Origin: SZAS-79 sp963844255
GTDB lineage: Bacteria > Pseudomonadota > Gammaproteobacteria > Burkholderiales > SG8-39
Assembly: GCA_963844255.1 (NCBI GenBank)
Contig: CAWJNP010000028.1
Span: 1 to 64,000, forward strand
Length of the DNA: 64,000 nt
Direction: 5' to 3'
In this document: positions 43,024 to 51,071 of the stretch, one piece after another
Position numbering within the stretch: position 1 is the stretch's first letter
Layout: every line of letters starts with the position of its first letter
Made by a program: the position numbers and the translations under genes
Notes under the pieces: model-generated
What the model saw: the letters and a program-made list of their open reading frames with translations, nothing else
Told to the model about the DNA's origin: nothing
Databases searched by the model: none

Positions 43024-44481
43024 ATGTACATGGGCGGTAAAGACAGAGGTAGCCGGATCAGGCAGATCGGCCTGGTTCTCGTCGGCGCGTTTGCCGGGGT
43101 GCTGGTCAGCCTGAACTTTCAGGCCATTGCCGAGCGCACACGGTCGCCCCTGCCGATCGAGGAATTGCGCGCATTCACCGAAGTGTTCGGCGCGATCAAG
43201 TCCAACTACGTCGAAGAAGTCCAGGACAAGAAACTCATCGGCGAGGCCATCAACGGCATGCTGACAGGCCTTGACCCGCACTCGGCCTATCTCGACGCGG
43301 ACGCGTTCAAGGAACTCCAGGTCGGGACGCAGGGCCAGTTCGGCGGCCTGGGCATCGAAGTCGGCATGGAAGACGGCTTCGTCAAAGTCGTTTCGCCGAT
43401 CGAGGACACCCCGGCCTACCGCGCCGGCGTCAAGCCGAACGACCTCATCATCAAGCTGGACGAAACCCCCGTAAAGGGCATGTCCCTCAACGACGCAGTC
43501 AAGAAGATGCGCGGCAAACCCAACACGCCGATCACGCTCACCATCGCCCGCAAGGGCGAACCGCAACCGCTCGTGATCAAGCTCCTGCGCGCGGTGATCC
43601 GCGTGCAGAGCGTCAAATCGAAAATCGTCGAACCGGGCTACGGGTATGTGCGGGTGTCCCAGTTCCAGGAAGCGACCGCCGAGAGTCTCGCGCGTGCGCT
43701 GGGCAACATGTACAAGGAAGGCCAGCTCAAGGGCCTCGTGCTGGACCTGCGCAACGACCCGGGCGGCCTGCTGTACGGCGCGGTGGCGATTTCGGCGACG
43801 TTCCTGCCGGAAAAGAGCCTGGTCGTGTCGACCGACGGACGCACCGAGGACGCAAAACGCAAGTATTTCGCCTCGCCGGATGACTACCTGCGCGGCAGCG
43901 GTCGGGACGATTTTCTCAAGGCTCTGCCCCCGGGAGTCAAGAACGTCCCGATGGTGGTGCTGGTCAACGGCGGCTCGGCTTCGGCCTCGGAAATCGTGGC
44001 GGGCGCACTGCAGGATTACAAGCGCGCCACGGTGATGGGGACGCAGAGCTTCGGCAAGGGCTCGGTGCAGACCATCATGCCGCTGGGCAACAGCACGGCG
44101 ATCAAGCTCACGACCGCGCGTTACTACACGCCAAGCGGGCGCTCGATCCAGGCGAAGGGAATCACGCCGGACATCATCGTCGAGGAGCCGGGCTCGCATC
44201 AGACGCGCCTGCGCGAGGCGGACCTGCAGCGCCACCTGATGAACGACAAGGACAAGGAAGCCGAAGCCAAGGCCAAGGCAACTGCGAAGTCGGCTGCCGA
44301 GCGCGCAAAGGAAAGCGACAAGGACGGCGAGAAGGCGGACGATGATGCGAAGACGAAACCGATCGAGCTCGGATCGAAGGACGACTTCCAGCTGAAGCAG
44401 GCCATCGCCCACCTCAAGGGGCAACCGGTTCTGGGCCAGCCGCCCAAGACCGTCGCCGACGCCAAGGCCCCGGGCAACTGA
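43024..44481 (+). CDS. S41 family C-terminal processing peptidase
   Basis: A 485-residue periplasmic protease anchored by an N-terminal helix (about 14-34). A PDZ domain (about residues 105-185, GGLGIEVGMEDGFVKVVSPI) is followed by the protease core. The Ser/Lys dyad is Ser320 in NGGSASASEI and Lys345 in SFGKGSVQT, 25 residues apart as in the family. The tail (about 405-485) is rich in Lys/Ala/Glu/Asp and low complexity. CtpA proteases trim C-termini and tune murein hydrolases. The location behind the EnvC-like gene, 28 bases away, fits a cell-wall role. Confidence 0.93.
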   Translation: MYMGGKDRGSRIRQIGLVLVGAFAGVLVSLNFQAIAERTRSPLPIEELRAFTEVFGAIKSNYVEEVQDKKLIGEAINGMLTGLDPHSAYLDADAFKELQVGTQGQFGGLGIEVGMEDGFVKVVSPIEDTPAYRAGVKPNDLIIKLDETPVKGMSLNDAVKKMRGKPNTPITLTIARKGEPQPLVIKLLRAVIRVQSVKSKIVEPGYGYVRVSQFQEATAESLARALGNMYKEGQLKGLVLDLRNDPGGLLYGAVAISATFLPEKSLVVSTDGRTEDAKRKYFASPDDYLRGSGRDDFLKALPPGVKNVPMVVLVNGGSASASEIVAGALQDYKRATVMGTQSFGKGSVQTIMPLGNSTAIKLTTARYYTPSGRSIQAKGITPDIIVEEPGSHQTRLREADLQRHLMNDKDKEAEAKAKATAKSAAERAKESDKDGEKADDDAKTKPIELGSKDDFQLKQAIAHLKGQPVLGQPPKTVADAKAPGN

Positions 44482-44496
44482 GCGCCGGAGCGGGTT

Positions 44497-45252
44497 GTGC
44501 GAGACGCGCAGTTATTGCGCTACAGCCGCCATATCCTGCTCGATGAATTCGGCATCGAGGCGCAGGAAAAACTTCTTTCGAGCCATGCACTGATCGTCGG
44601 CGCAGGGGGCCTCGGATGCCCCGCAGCGCTCTACCTTGCTGCCAGCGGAGTCGGCAGACTCTCGATCGCGGACGGCGACACGGTCGATGCCACCAACCTG
44701 CAGCGCCAGATCCTGTACCGCGATGCAGTGGTAGGAAAGCCCAAACCCGAAGCGGCCAGAGGCGCCCTGCACGAGGTGAATCCGGAAGTGCAGGTCGTTG
44801 CCCTGTGCGAGCGCGCGGAAGGCAGCCTGCTTGAATCGCTGGTCGCTGCCGCCGATGTCGTTCTGGATTGCAGCGACAATTTCTCGACGCGACATGCATT
44901 GAATCTCGCATGCGTGCGGCACCGAAAGCCCCTGGTATCTGGAGCCGCGATCCGGTTCGATGGTCAGCTTGCCGTGTTCGACCTGCGCCGCAGCGACTCG
45001 CCCTGCTATGCGTGCCTGTTCCCCGAAGAGGCCGAAGCGGAGGACGTCGCGTGCGCCGTGATGGGCGTGTTTTCCCCGCTGACCGGGACGATCGGCGCCC
45101 TGCAGGCGGCTGAAGCGATCAAGCTGCTCACCGGGATGGGCGACACCCTCAGTGGACGACTGCAGATGTTCGACGCGCTGCACGCGCAGTGGCGCACGGT
45201 GCGCGTCCCGAAGGACGCAGGCTGCAGCGTGTGCGGTAAAGCTGAACTTTAG
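44497..45252 (+). CDS. HesA/MoeB/ThiF family adenylyltransferase
   Basis: A 251-residue E1-like enzyme that adenylates the C-terminus of ThiS/MoaD-type sulphur carriers. The ATP loop is VGAGGLGCPAAL (35-40 core) and NLQRQILYRDAVVGKPK is conserved. The catalytic Cys is Cys186 in DVACAVMGVFSP. Zinc Cys are 170/173 (CYAC) and 243/246 (CSVC). The start is a GTG 15 bases after the ctpA-like stop. Whether it serves molybdopterin (MoeB) or thiamine (ThiF) is not resolved. The molybdenum enzyme at 8117 makes MoeB possible. Confidence 0.9.
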   Translation: MRDAQLLRYSRHILLDEFGIEAQEKLLSSHALIVGAGGLGCPAALYLAASGVGRLSIADGDTVDATNLQRQILYRDAVVGKPKPEAARGALHEVNPEVQVVALCERAEGSLLESLVAAADVVLDCSDNFSTRHALNLACVRHRKPLVSGAAIRFDGQLAVFDLRRSDSPCYACLFPEEAEAEDVACAVMGVFSPLTGTIGALQAAEAIKLLTGMGDTLSGRLQMFDALHAQWRTVRVPKDAGCSVCGKAEL

Positions 45253-45325
45253 TTTTCTATTTCCGACCCTGCAGGCTGTCTTCCAGCCGATCTGTATGCC
45301 AAATCAGGCAACTCGGCAGACTGAA

Positions 45326-45910
45326 TCAGCCGATGTAGTGCCAGTGTCCGGCAAGTGTTTCCGACGGTTTCCTGGAAAAACCGCTGTGCGCGTAGGCGTG
45401 CAGGCAGCCGATCGAATAACGCACCAGCGCCGCAGCGTGCGCGGCGGGATCGCCTGCATCCTGCGACGCCTCATGCGAAGCGGCAAGTTTCAGCGACTGC
45501 TTCAGGGTGGCCTCGAACCGGTCGAAGAACTGGTTCATGCGCGCCTGCAGGCGCTCGTGCTCTCCGACCAGGGCTTCTCCGGTGAGCACCCGCACCATGC
45601 CCGGATTGGTTTCCGCAAAGGCGAGCAGCGTTTCGATCAGTTTCGGTGCCTGGCGGCGCGGATCGGCCTCTTCCTCGGAGATCCTGTTGGCGAGCGTAAA
45701 CACCGAACTCTCGATGAACTCGATCAGGCCCTCGTACATCTGTGCCTTCGAGGCAAAGTGGCGGTAGAGCGCCGCTTCGGAAACGTCGAGCTTTTCGGCC
45801 AGCAGCGCCGTGGTGATCTTCTCCCGGCGCGGGGCCTCGAGAATCCCGGCCAACGCGAGTTGGGAGGATTCTCCACCTCCACGACCGCCCTGGTTTTGGG
45901 GTGCTGTCAC
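45326..45910 (-). CDS. slmA: TetR-type nucleoid occlusion factor SlmA
   Basis: About 194 residues. The SlmA helix-turn-helix is clear: ILEAPRREKITTALLAEKLD then VSEAALYRHFASKAQMYEGL, followed by IEFIESSVFTLANRISEE. The C-terminal TetR dimer domain ends SETLAGHWHYIG. SlmA binds chromosomal sites and blocks FtsZ ring formation over the nucleoid. The GTG at 45910 (MTAPQNQGGRGGG) is the most sensible start. The frame stays open upstream into an unrelated signal-peptide sequence, which I attribute to the assembly join. It is the last betaproteobacterial gene. Confidence 0.85.
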   Translation of the reverse strand: MTAPQNQGGRGGGESSQLALAGILEAPRREKITTALLAEKLDVSEAALYRHFASKAQMYEGLIEFIESSVFTLANRISEEEADPRRQAPKLIETLLAFAETNPGMVRVLTGEALVGEHERLQARMNQFFDRFEATLKQSLKLAASHEASQDAGDPAAHAAALVRYSIGCLHAYAHSGFSRKPSETLAGHWHYIG

Positions 45911-46090
45911 ACCTTGAAGGGACGACGCTTCCGCAATGGTCGGCTGATCGATCGACGACACGTCAAGATCGACACGGGCGATCATGCCTACCGGCAAGTC
46001 ATCGGATATGGAAAGCTGCGCCTGAACACCGCTCGTAAGCAGTAGCCAGAGGCTGGCCGTTGCTACAGCACCAGTGATGTGATAGGGCAT
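45911..46090 (-). CDS. N-terminus of an exported protein, truncated at the junction
   Basis: About 60 residues starting MPYHITGAVATASLWLLLTS with a clear signal peptide (cleavage near GVQAQ, about residue 25). A mature start LSISDDLPVGMIARVDLDVS follows, and the frame then runs into SlmA. The leader and mature segment do not belong to any SlmA. I take this as the beginning of a planctomycete secreted-protein gene whose remainder is lost. An in-frame ATG 12 codons upstream also exists. Identity unknown. Confidence 0.5.
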
Positions 46091-46522
46091 CTCCGTCTTT
46101 CCACGGTGAAAGCGGGTGAATTGCAATGAAAAGTCTCGGCAAGCAGCGACCTGAAGACGGCAGGAGATAAACCCTTGAATTTGTTATCGTCTTTCCCTTA
46201 GTGAGGATTTAACGATTTTGACGATCACTAGGCATTTCGATACGACAATGATCCAGCCAATCGCACGCGGCGATGGGGCGACTGTCCGAAGCGTCCGGTC
46301 GCCGAGCAGGCATAGCGAACGCGTGACATGCCAGATCACCCGTTTATCACTCTTTGTGAGGGATGTGAACGACGGCAGACACTCTACTCTGTGACCAGCT
46401 TCGGATGCGGAAGCTTCAATCGTCCGCTCGAACGCTCGCGGCTTCGTGAATGTTAATCTTCCATCGCACGGCTTTTTGTCGGTCATCCCTTGGGATCGGA
46501 CTCGACGTTAAAGGTAGTCAAA
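46091..46522. other. Intergenic region upstream of the efflux cluster
   Basis: This 430-base gap holds no gene I can support. It carries one copy of the motif described at 46335-46364. A 100-codon leftward open frame (46184-46486) has no recognisable features. The gap is probably the promoter region for the rightward DUF3302-HlyD unit and the leftward secreted-protein fragment. Confidence 0.4.
46335..46364 (+). promoter_or_regulatory. Efflux-cluster motif, copy 1
   Basis: The core ATCACCCGTTTATCACT is followed by CTTTGTGAGGGAT, forming an imperfect inverted repeat (TCACTC / GTGAGGGA). The same core recurs at 49225 and 54594. It lies about 160 bases upstream of the DUF3302 gene, so an operator or promoter-linked site is plausible. 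Confidence 0.45.
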
Positions 46523-46858
46523 ATGCTCGATAAAATCGCACTTTTTGTCATTTTCGCGATGCTGGTCATCGTCACGGTGGCGATCGTTATCATCGGATCG
46601 CTACCGGGCAAGATCGCTCGAAATCGCAACCATCCCTGGCCTGATGCGGTCGACGTGGCCAGTTGGATTGGTTTGTTGACTGGCGTGCTGTGGCCGCTGG
46701 CGCTCGTTTGGGCCTACTTGCCCGTGCCGACAAAGTCGGGAGACGTCTCAGACGCTACTACCCCGAACGAAGATATCGCGACGCTGCAGAAGCGAATTGC
46801 TGAGCTGGAAGTCACGAACAAGCAGCTTCAGTCGCGGCTTTCGGAGGGTTCCGTATGA
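46523..46858 (+). CDS. DUF3302 small membrane protein (YiaW-like)
   Basis: 111 residues. An N-terminal helix (KIALFVIFAMLVIVTVAIVI), the conserved GxxPGxIAxxRxHPxxxAVxV-type segment (GSLPGKIARNRNHPWPDAVD), a second helix (WIGLLTGVLWPLALVWAYL) and a C-terminal coiled coil (IATLQKRIAELEVTNKQLQS) match DUF3302. In E. coli yiaW pairs with the HlyD-type yiaV, and the same pairing holds here with an ATGA overlap to the next gene. The ATG at 46523 after AAAGGTAG is preferred. It is probably a partner of the membrane fusion proteins. Confidence 0.85.
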   Translation: MLDKIALFVIFAMLVIVTVAIVIIGSLPGKIARNRNHPWPDAVDVASWIGLLTGVLWPLALVWAYLPVPTKSGDVSDATTPNEDIATLQKRIAELEVTNKQLQSRLSEGSV

Positions 46859-47976
46859 TCGCCATTATTATGATCGGTTACATCGCTTGTGTGATCGTTG
46901 CTTTCAAGCTCGTCAAGATCAAAGTCACGCCATGGACGGTCGCTACGTCTGCTCTGATCGGTGTCGTCCTGTTGGGTGGCATCGTGATTGTATGGAAACA
47001 GGCAGCACCGTTTACCGAGCAGATGATTCTACAGCGGCGCGTCCTGCAGATCGTTCCGGATGTTCGCGAGTACGTTACAAAAGTCCATGTGGAGGGCAAC
47101 CAGCTGGTCAAAAAAGGTGACCCAATTTTTGACGTCCTGCCGGACCGATTCCAGGATGCAGTTGATCAATCAACGGCGCAGCTTGCCGCCTCTAAAGCGA
47201 CCGTGTCACAAATGGAGTCTGCGGTGACCGCTGCTCAGGCAGCGGTAAAAGGGTCAGCCGCCGACACTGCCACTGCCAAGGCTAATCTCGATACTGCCCT
47301 GGCGCTGCAGGCAACCGAAGCGGGTGCGATCGCAAAGTTGAAGATCACCGAAGCCCAGCAGTCCTACATTGCCGCCCAGGCCAGTGACAAGGTCGTCGCG
47401 GCGCAATTAAAGAAAGTGCAGTTCTCACTCGTCTCGGCACAACGTTCCGTGGATGTCGCTCAGACGGGGTTGGACACCGCTAACTTCAATCTCGAAAGGT
47501 GCCACTACAACTCGCCGATCGATGGAAGAGTTATGAATTTGCAGATCCGCGAAGGGACTGCCGTGTCACCCTGGCATTTCACATCGGTCGGCACGATCGA
47601 GGACATGTCTGATTCCTACATCCTGGCGATTTATCCGTCGAACCAGTTGAACCACGTCAAAGAGGGTGATGACGTGGAGATCGTGTTAAAACGGCTCCGT
47701 GGTCAACTTGCGACGGGCGAAGTCGAGAGAATCTTGAAATACTCTGGCGAAGGTGAATTGTTGCCCAGTGGGATCCTTCCAGTCGCCGCGACGATCGGAT
47801 CGAAGGGAAAACTGTTCGTCAAGATTCGTCTTGATGATGAAGAATTGGCAAAACAATTGCCCTTGAGCTTGGCCGGAACCACTGCAATCTACACCGACTT
47901 TGGTGGGCCGTTTCAAGTCATCACCAAAATTGTGGTTCGCGTTAAAGGCTGGACCTATTACATCCTGCCGCACTAA
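46855..47976 (+). CDS. HlyD family membrane fusion protein (YiaV-like), first copy
   Basis: 373 residues. It has two N-terminal helices (about 3-20 and 28-48), then a biotinyl-lipoyl-like half-motif (VREYVTKVHVEGNQLVKKGD), a long alpha-hairpin (about 95-205, Ala/Gln/Lys-rich coiled coil) and the second lipoyl half (LERCHYNSPIDGRVMNLQIR). The beta-barrel domain has SDSYILAIYPSNQLNHVKEGDD. These are the parts of a periplasmic adaptor linking an inner-membrane pump to an outer-membrane channel. The start overlaps the DUF3302 stop (ATGA). No pump gene is adjacent. Confidence 0.9.
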   Translation: MIAIIMIGYIACVIVAFKLVKIKVTPWTVATSALIGVVLLGGIVIVWKQAAPFTEQMILQRRVLQIVPDVREYVTKVHVEGNQLVKKGDPIFDVLPDRFQDAVDQSTAQLAASKATVSQMESAVTAAQAAVKGSAADTATAKANLDTALALQATEAGAIAKLKITEAQQSYIAAQASDKVVAAQLKKVQFSLVSAQRSVDVAQTGLDTANFNLERCHYNSPIDGRVMNLQIREGTAVSPWHFTSVGTIEDMSDSYILAIYPSNQLNHVKEGDDVEIVLKRLRGQLATGEVERILKYSGEGELLPSGILPVAATIGSKGKLFVKIRLDDEELAKQLPLSLAGTTAIYTDFGGPFQVITKIVVRVKGWTYYILPH

Positions 47977-48063
47977 AGATGCACACGAATTGATCGCTGA
48001 ATTCGTCAGCCGCGATGCTGAACAAGCTGCTACAGCACTGAAACAAAAAAAGAGAGTTCAATA

Positions 48064-49188
48064 ATGGTCACGCTCATCGGTATTGTCTATTGCTGCCTGG
48101 TTGTCATCGTATTCAAGGTGCTCAAGGTCAAAGTGTCTGCCACAACCGTGGCCGTTTCGATTTTGATCGGAGTGATCGTGTTAGGCGCAGTCATCATGGG
48201 TTGGCAGTTTTCGGCTCCTTTGACCGATCAGATGGTCGTTAACCGAAGAGTGATTCCGCTTCAAGCCGAACAGAATTCCAAAGAATTGATCTCGAAGATT
48301 TACGTCAAGTCTGACGAACCGGTCACGAAGGGAACTGTACTGTGGGAGTTTGATAAGAGGCCCAATCAAATCGCGGTGAATCAGGCGACTGCCCAATTAG
48401 CAGTCTCAGAAGCGAAAGTATCAGAGTTGGTTGCTGAGCTGGAAGTCGCCACGGCCAGCGTGGATAAGGCGAAGGCCAATCGGGACTATCAGAAAGCCAT
48501 GTTGGATACGGCGACCGAAATTCAAAAATTGGATCCTCAGGCCGTCGCCGCGTTAAAAGTCGAAGTCCAGCAGGAAACTTACTTGTCCGCGCAGGCTGCG
48601 GTCGAACAGGCAATTGCTGCCAAGCAGCAAGCGGCATTTGCCCTGAGCAGTGCCCAGGAAGGAATCAATTCTCTCCAGGCGCAACTCAGTCTTGCAAAGC
48701 TTAACTTGCAGCAAAACGATGTCATCGCTCCCGCCGACGGCTACGTCATGAACATGCAAGTCGTCGAAGGCTCGATGGCGACGTCGACAGTTGCGGGACC
48801 GATGGGCGTTTTTGTGGACATGTCCGAAACCCTGGTAGCCGCCGTCTTTCCCCAGAATTTACTGGCCAACGTTGAACCTGGAAACGTGGTCGAAATCGCC
48901 TTCAAAAGTCGTCCAGGTCAGATTGCCACCGGCAAGGTCATCGACGTTATCGAATTTTCGGGTGAAGGGCAATTCACCCCCGCGGCTAAACTGCCGATCG
49001 CAGCCGACGTGGGATCGAAAGGGAAGTTGGTGGTCAAAATTTCGCTGGATGACAAAGAGGCCGCCAAAGAGTTGGCAATGGGAGGCGGAGGCACCACCGC
49101 GATTTATACGAACTCCGGCAAGCCCTTTCAAATCATCACCAAGATTGTTATTCGGGTCAAAGCCTGGACGAAGTACTTGCCGGTTTAA
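48064..49188 (+). CDS. HlyD family membrane fusion protein (YiaV-like), second copy
   Basis: A 374-residue paralogue of the preceding adaptor with identical layout: two N-terminal helices, SKELISKIYVKSDEPVTKGT, an alpha-hairpin (about 90-205), QQNDVIAPADGYVMNMQVVE and a barrel ending PFQIITKIVIRVKAWTKYL. The two copies differ throughout, so they are true tandem duplicates and not an assembly repeat. A ribosome-binding AGAG sits just before ATG 48064. The pair may form a mixed hexamer or serve different substrates. Confidence 0.9.
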   Translation: MVTLIGIVYCCLVVIVFKVLKVKVSATTVAVSILIGVIVLGAVIMGWQFSAPLTDQMVVNRRVIPLQAEQNSKELISKIYVKSDEPVTKGTVLWEFDKRPNQIAVNQATAQLAVSEAKVSELVAELEVATASVDKAKANRDYQKAMLDTATEIQKLDPQAVAALKVEVQQETYLSAQAAVEQAIAAKQQAAFALSSAQEGINSLQAQLSLAKLNLQQNDVIAPADGYVMNMQVVEGSMATSTVAGPMGVFVDMSETLVAAVFPQNLLANVEPGNVVEIAFKSRPGQIATGKVIDVIEFSGEGQFTPAAKLPIAADVGSKGKLVVKISLDDKEAAKELAMGGGGTTAIYTNSGKPFQIITKIVIRVKAWTKYLPV

Positions 49189-49224
49189 ACGTTTTGTAGT
49201 TTCGCAGGCCCAGACCTGTCCTGG

Positions 49225-49245
49225 ATCACTCGTTTATCCCTACTT
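49225..49245 (+). promoter_or_regulatory. Efflux-cluster motif, copy 2 (half site)
   Basis: ATCACTCGTTTATCCCTACTT shares the core ATCAC-C/T-CGTTT-A/T-TC with the copies at 46335 and 54594, but lacks a clear inverted repeat. It lies between the second HlyD gene and the secreted-protein gene, about 200 bases before the latter. Confidence 0.35.
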
Positions 49246-49427
49246 GACGTGGTGGCTGTGGCTTCCAGCCGCAGATAACTAGAGCACGACGCCGCAGCCA
49301 CGTTCGTGCGACAGTCGTCAAAACACGACTGGGATTCCTGTAAGTGTTGGTAAGTTTGCTTATACTGCGCGAGCCATTCTCAGCGTCCGTCCAATGTTGC
49401 GATTCGTTCTTTCCTGTGAGGCTTGAG

Positions 49428-50390
49428 ATGCGTCAACGAAACGCTTTGCTCCTAATCAGTCTGTCCGTACTGCTGTCGGTTCCCTGTGGGCCGACCTTTG
49501 GTCAAGTTCGCGGAAGAGTGGGTGGCGCGGGTACTACCCGCGGCGTGCCGAGTCCCCGCAGCGGACTGGAGTGTCGCAGCAACCCGATCGCCAATCCGGC
49601 GCCGTCATTGACGCCGAGCGAAGTCCTCAATCCGCGAGGTTCGCTCAGCGCCGGTCAGGTGCTCAACCCGAAACCGTCGCTCAACCGACCGCGCACCGGC
49701 GGTGCATCGCCCGAGGCGAGTCGCCACGGTGCGACGGCGGCAGTCTTATATCAAGCCGCACGACCAATCGTCGATGACAAAACATCGAGTGACGCCGGGG
49801 GCCCTCCTGCATCTCCATCCAAGGCAACCAACTTGCCCGCCGGCGAGCAGATTCTCATTGCAGTTGTGGCGTTGGACGGTCAGATAGGGAAAATTGCCCC
49901 GAAGCAAGAATGGTCAAAGCATTTGTCGCTCGACACGCTTCGAGCCGTCCCAGTGCTAAGTGAACGGCCGGCAAATGACGAGCAACGAGCGGAGCTGGAG
50001 AAAATTCTAAAAACGTACCAGGCGGTGGGAAGTGAGGATCAGTCCACGAGCGTCAGTAGCCTACCCGAGTTCAAACAGACTCTTGAGGCGATTCAACAAT
50101 ACCTGTCGCCGATGGACGTTCGGCTGCGACAAAAAACTGCGGCGTCGTTCCAGCAACTTGCCAGCGACCTAATGTGGTACAAGAACGGCGCGCCCTGGGT
50201 CGAGTATCTGGTCCCGTCAGAGTTGAAAACGAACGATGGCAAAACGCAATTACCGAAAGAGCTGCTAGAAAAGCAACTCAAGCGATATGCCAAGATTTCC
50301 AGCGATCCGTTCTACAAGAAGGTCTCGTCGCTGGGTGGTTTCAAGCCGGCATACGACGCCGTCAAAGCCTTAGCAGCAAGCGGGAAATAG
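49428..50390 (+). CDS. Secreted protein of unknown function
   Basis: 320 residues with a signal peptide (MRQRNALLLISLSVLLSVPC, cleavage near PTFGQ). A Pro/Ser/Gly/Asn-rich low-complexity stretch (about residues 28-130) contains short repeats such as EVLNPRGSL and QVLNPKPSL. The rest is a helical C-terminal domain (about 140-320; SLPEFKQTLEAIQQYLSPMD and VEYLVPSELKTNDGKTQLPK). I do not recognise the family. The style is typical of planctomycete envelope proteins, and the position inside the efflux cluster suggests an envelope role. ATG 49428 begins the hydrophobic leader and is preferred to 49344. Confidence 0.65.
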   Translation: MRQRNALLLISLSVLLSVPCGPTFGQVRGRVGGAGTTRGVPSPRSGLECRSNPIANPAPSLTPSEVLNPRGSLSAGQVLNPKPSLNRPRTGGASPEASRHGATAAVLYQAARPIVDDKTSSDAGGPPASPSKATNLPAGEQILIAVVALDGQIGKIAPKQEWSKHLSLDTLRAVPVLSERPANDEQRAELEKILKTYQAVGSEDQSTSVSSLPEFKQTLEAIQQYLSPMDVRLRQKTAASFQQLASDLMWYKNGAPWVEYLVPSELKTNDGKTQLPKELLEKQLKRYAKISSDPFYKKVSSLGGFKPAYDAVKALAASGK

Positions 50391-50414
50391 CCGTCGGATT
50401 CGTGGTACACGCTG

Positions 50415-50954
50415 CTAGTTTTGTTGTTCCCAAGCAGTATTTTGAGCTGGGAGTTGGCTCGATCTGCTTCTTCGGCCCAAAGGGCCGGAAGCTCTGGCAG
50501 GCATATCGATGGAAAACGCTGAGACCTGTTTTGGCTTGTATGAGAATCGCCCTCGTGAAACGACTGGTTTTACCTGTGCCGTTGTAGAGTTTCCGACGGT
50601 CACACCGTCACCGTGCTGCGTGCAGCCACATCCTGGCCCGCAACGCAAGTCCTCGCATCGCGGCGGCGAGCAAACTTTCGGCAAGCACTTCTTTCGGTAG
50701 TCATCGCAACCGAAACAGAGCGGAACACGGACGCACGGTGCCTTCTTGGAGCAATAGTCGTCGCACTGGAGGCAAAGGGGAACGCTTGTGCAGGGTTCGT
50801 TCTTGGCGCAATAGTCGTCACGGCACCATTTGCCAATGCAATCTGGAACGGGACAACCAAACAGCTTGTGGTATGGTTCGGCAGCAGACGCCTTCGTCAA
50901 GCAGCATGATAAACCAGCCAGGATGACAATAGTTCTTGGTATCGCATTCATCAA
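50415..50954 (-). CDS. Small Cys-rich secreted protein
   Basis: 179 residues. A signal peptide (cleavage near TKASAAEP, about 25) is followed by a compact Cys-rich region (about 33-115) with repeating units: C-x4-PLCLQCDDYCSKKAPC, then VPLCFGCDDYRKKC, then a CxPPRCEDLRCGPGCGC end. The C-terminal 60 residues are basic and Ser/Pro/Gln-rich. The spacing looks like a metal-binding or disulphide-knot repeat, but I know no matching family. Its neighbour porin carries a similar Cys-rich leader. It is convergent with the secreted protein and precedes nothing closely on its strand. Confidence 0.7.
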   Translation of the reverse strand: MMNAIPRTIVILAGLSCCLTKASAAEPYHKLFGCPVPDCIGKWCRDDYCAKNEPCTSVPLCLQCDDYCSKKAPCVRVPLCFGCDDYRKKCLPKVCSPPRCEDLRCGPGCGCTQHGDGVTVGNSTTAQVKPVVSRGRFSYKPKQVSAFSIDMPARASGPLGRRSRSSQLPAQNTAWEQQN

Positions 50955-51071
50955 TTCACTTCGCTATTGGGCTAGGTGTGGGAAGTGGTGCGGATAGGAA
51001 GAAATAGATATCCGCTTGAGTGGGTATCTGTTCTTTCTGGGGAGCTAATAAACCGCGGTCTCCAGCAATTC

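Noticed and set aside
45326..46126. Exported SlmA fusion protein as a real novel protein
   Set aside because: The join coincides with a change of organism-type gene content, and a signal peptide on a nucleoid-binding protein is implausible.
46855..49188. The two HlyD genes as an assembly duplication
   Set aside because: The proteins share architecture but differ over their whole length, so they are genuine paralogues.
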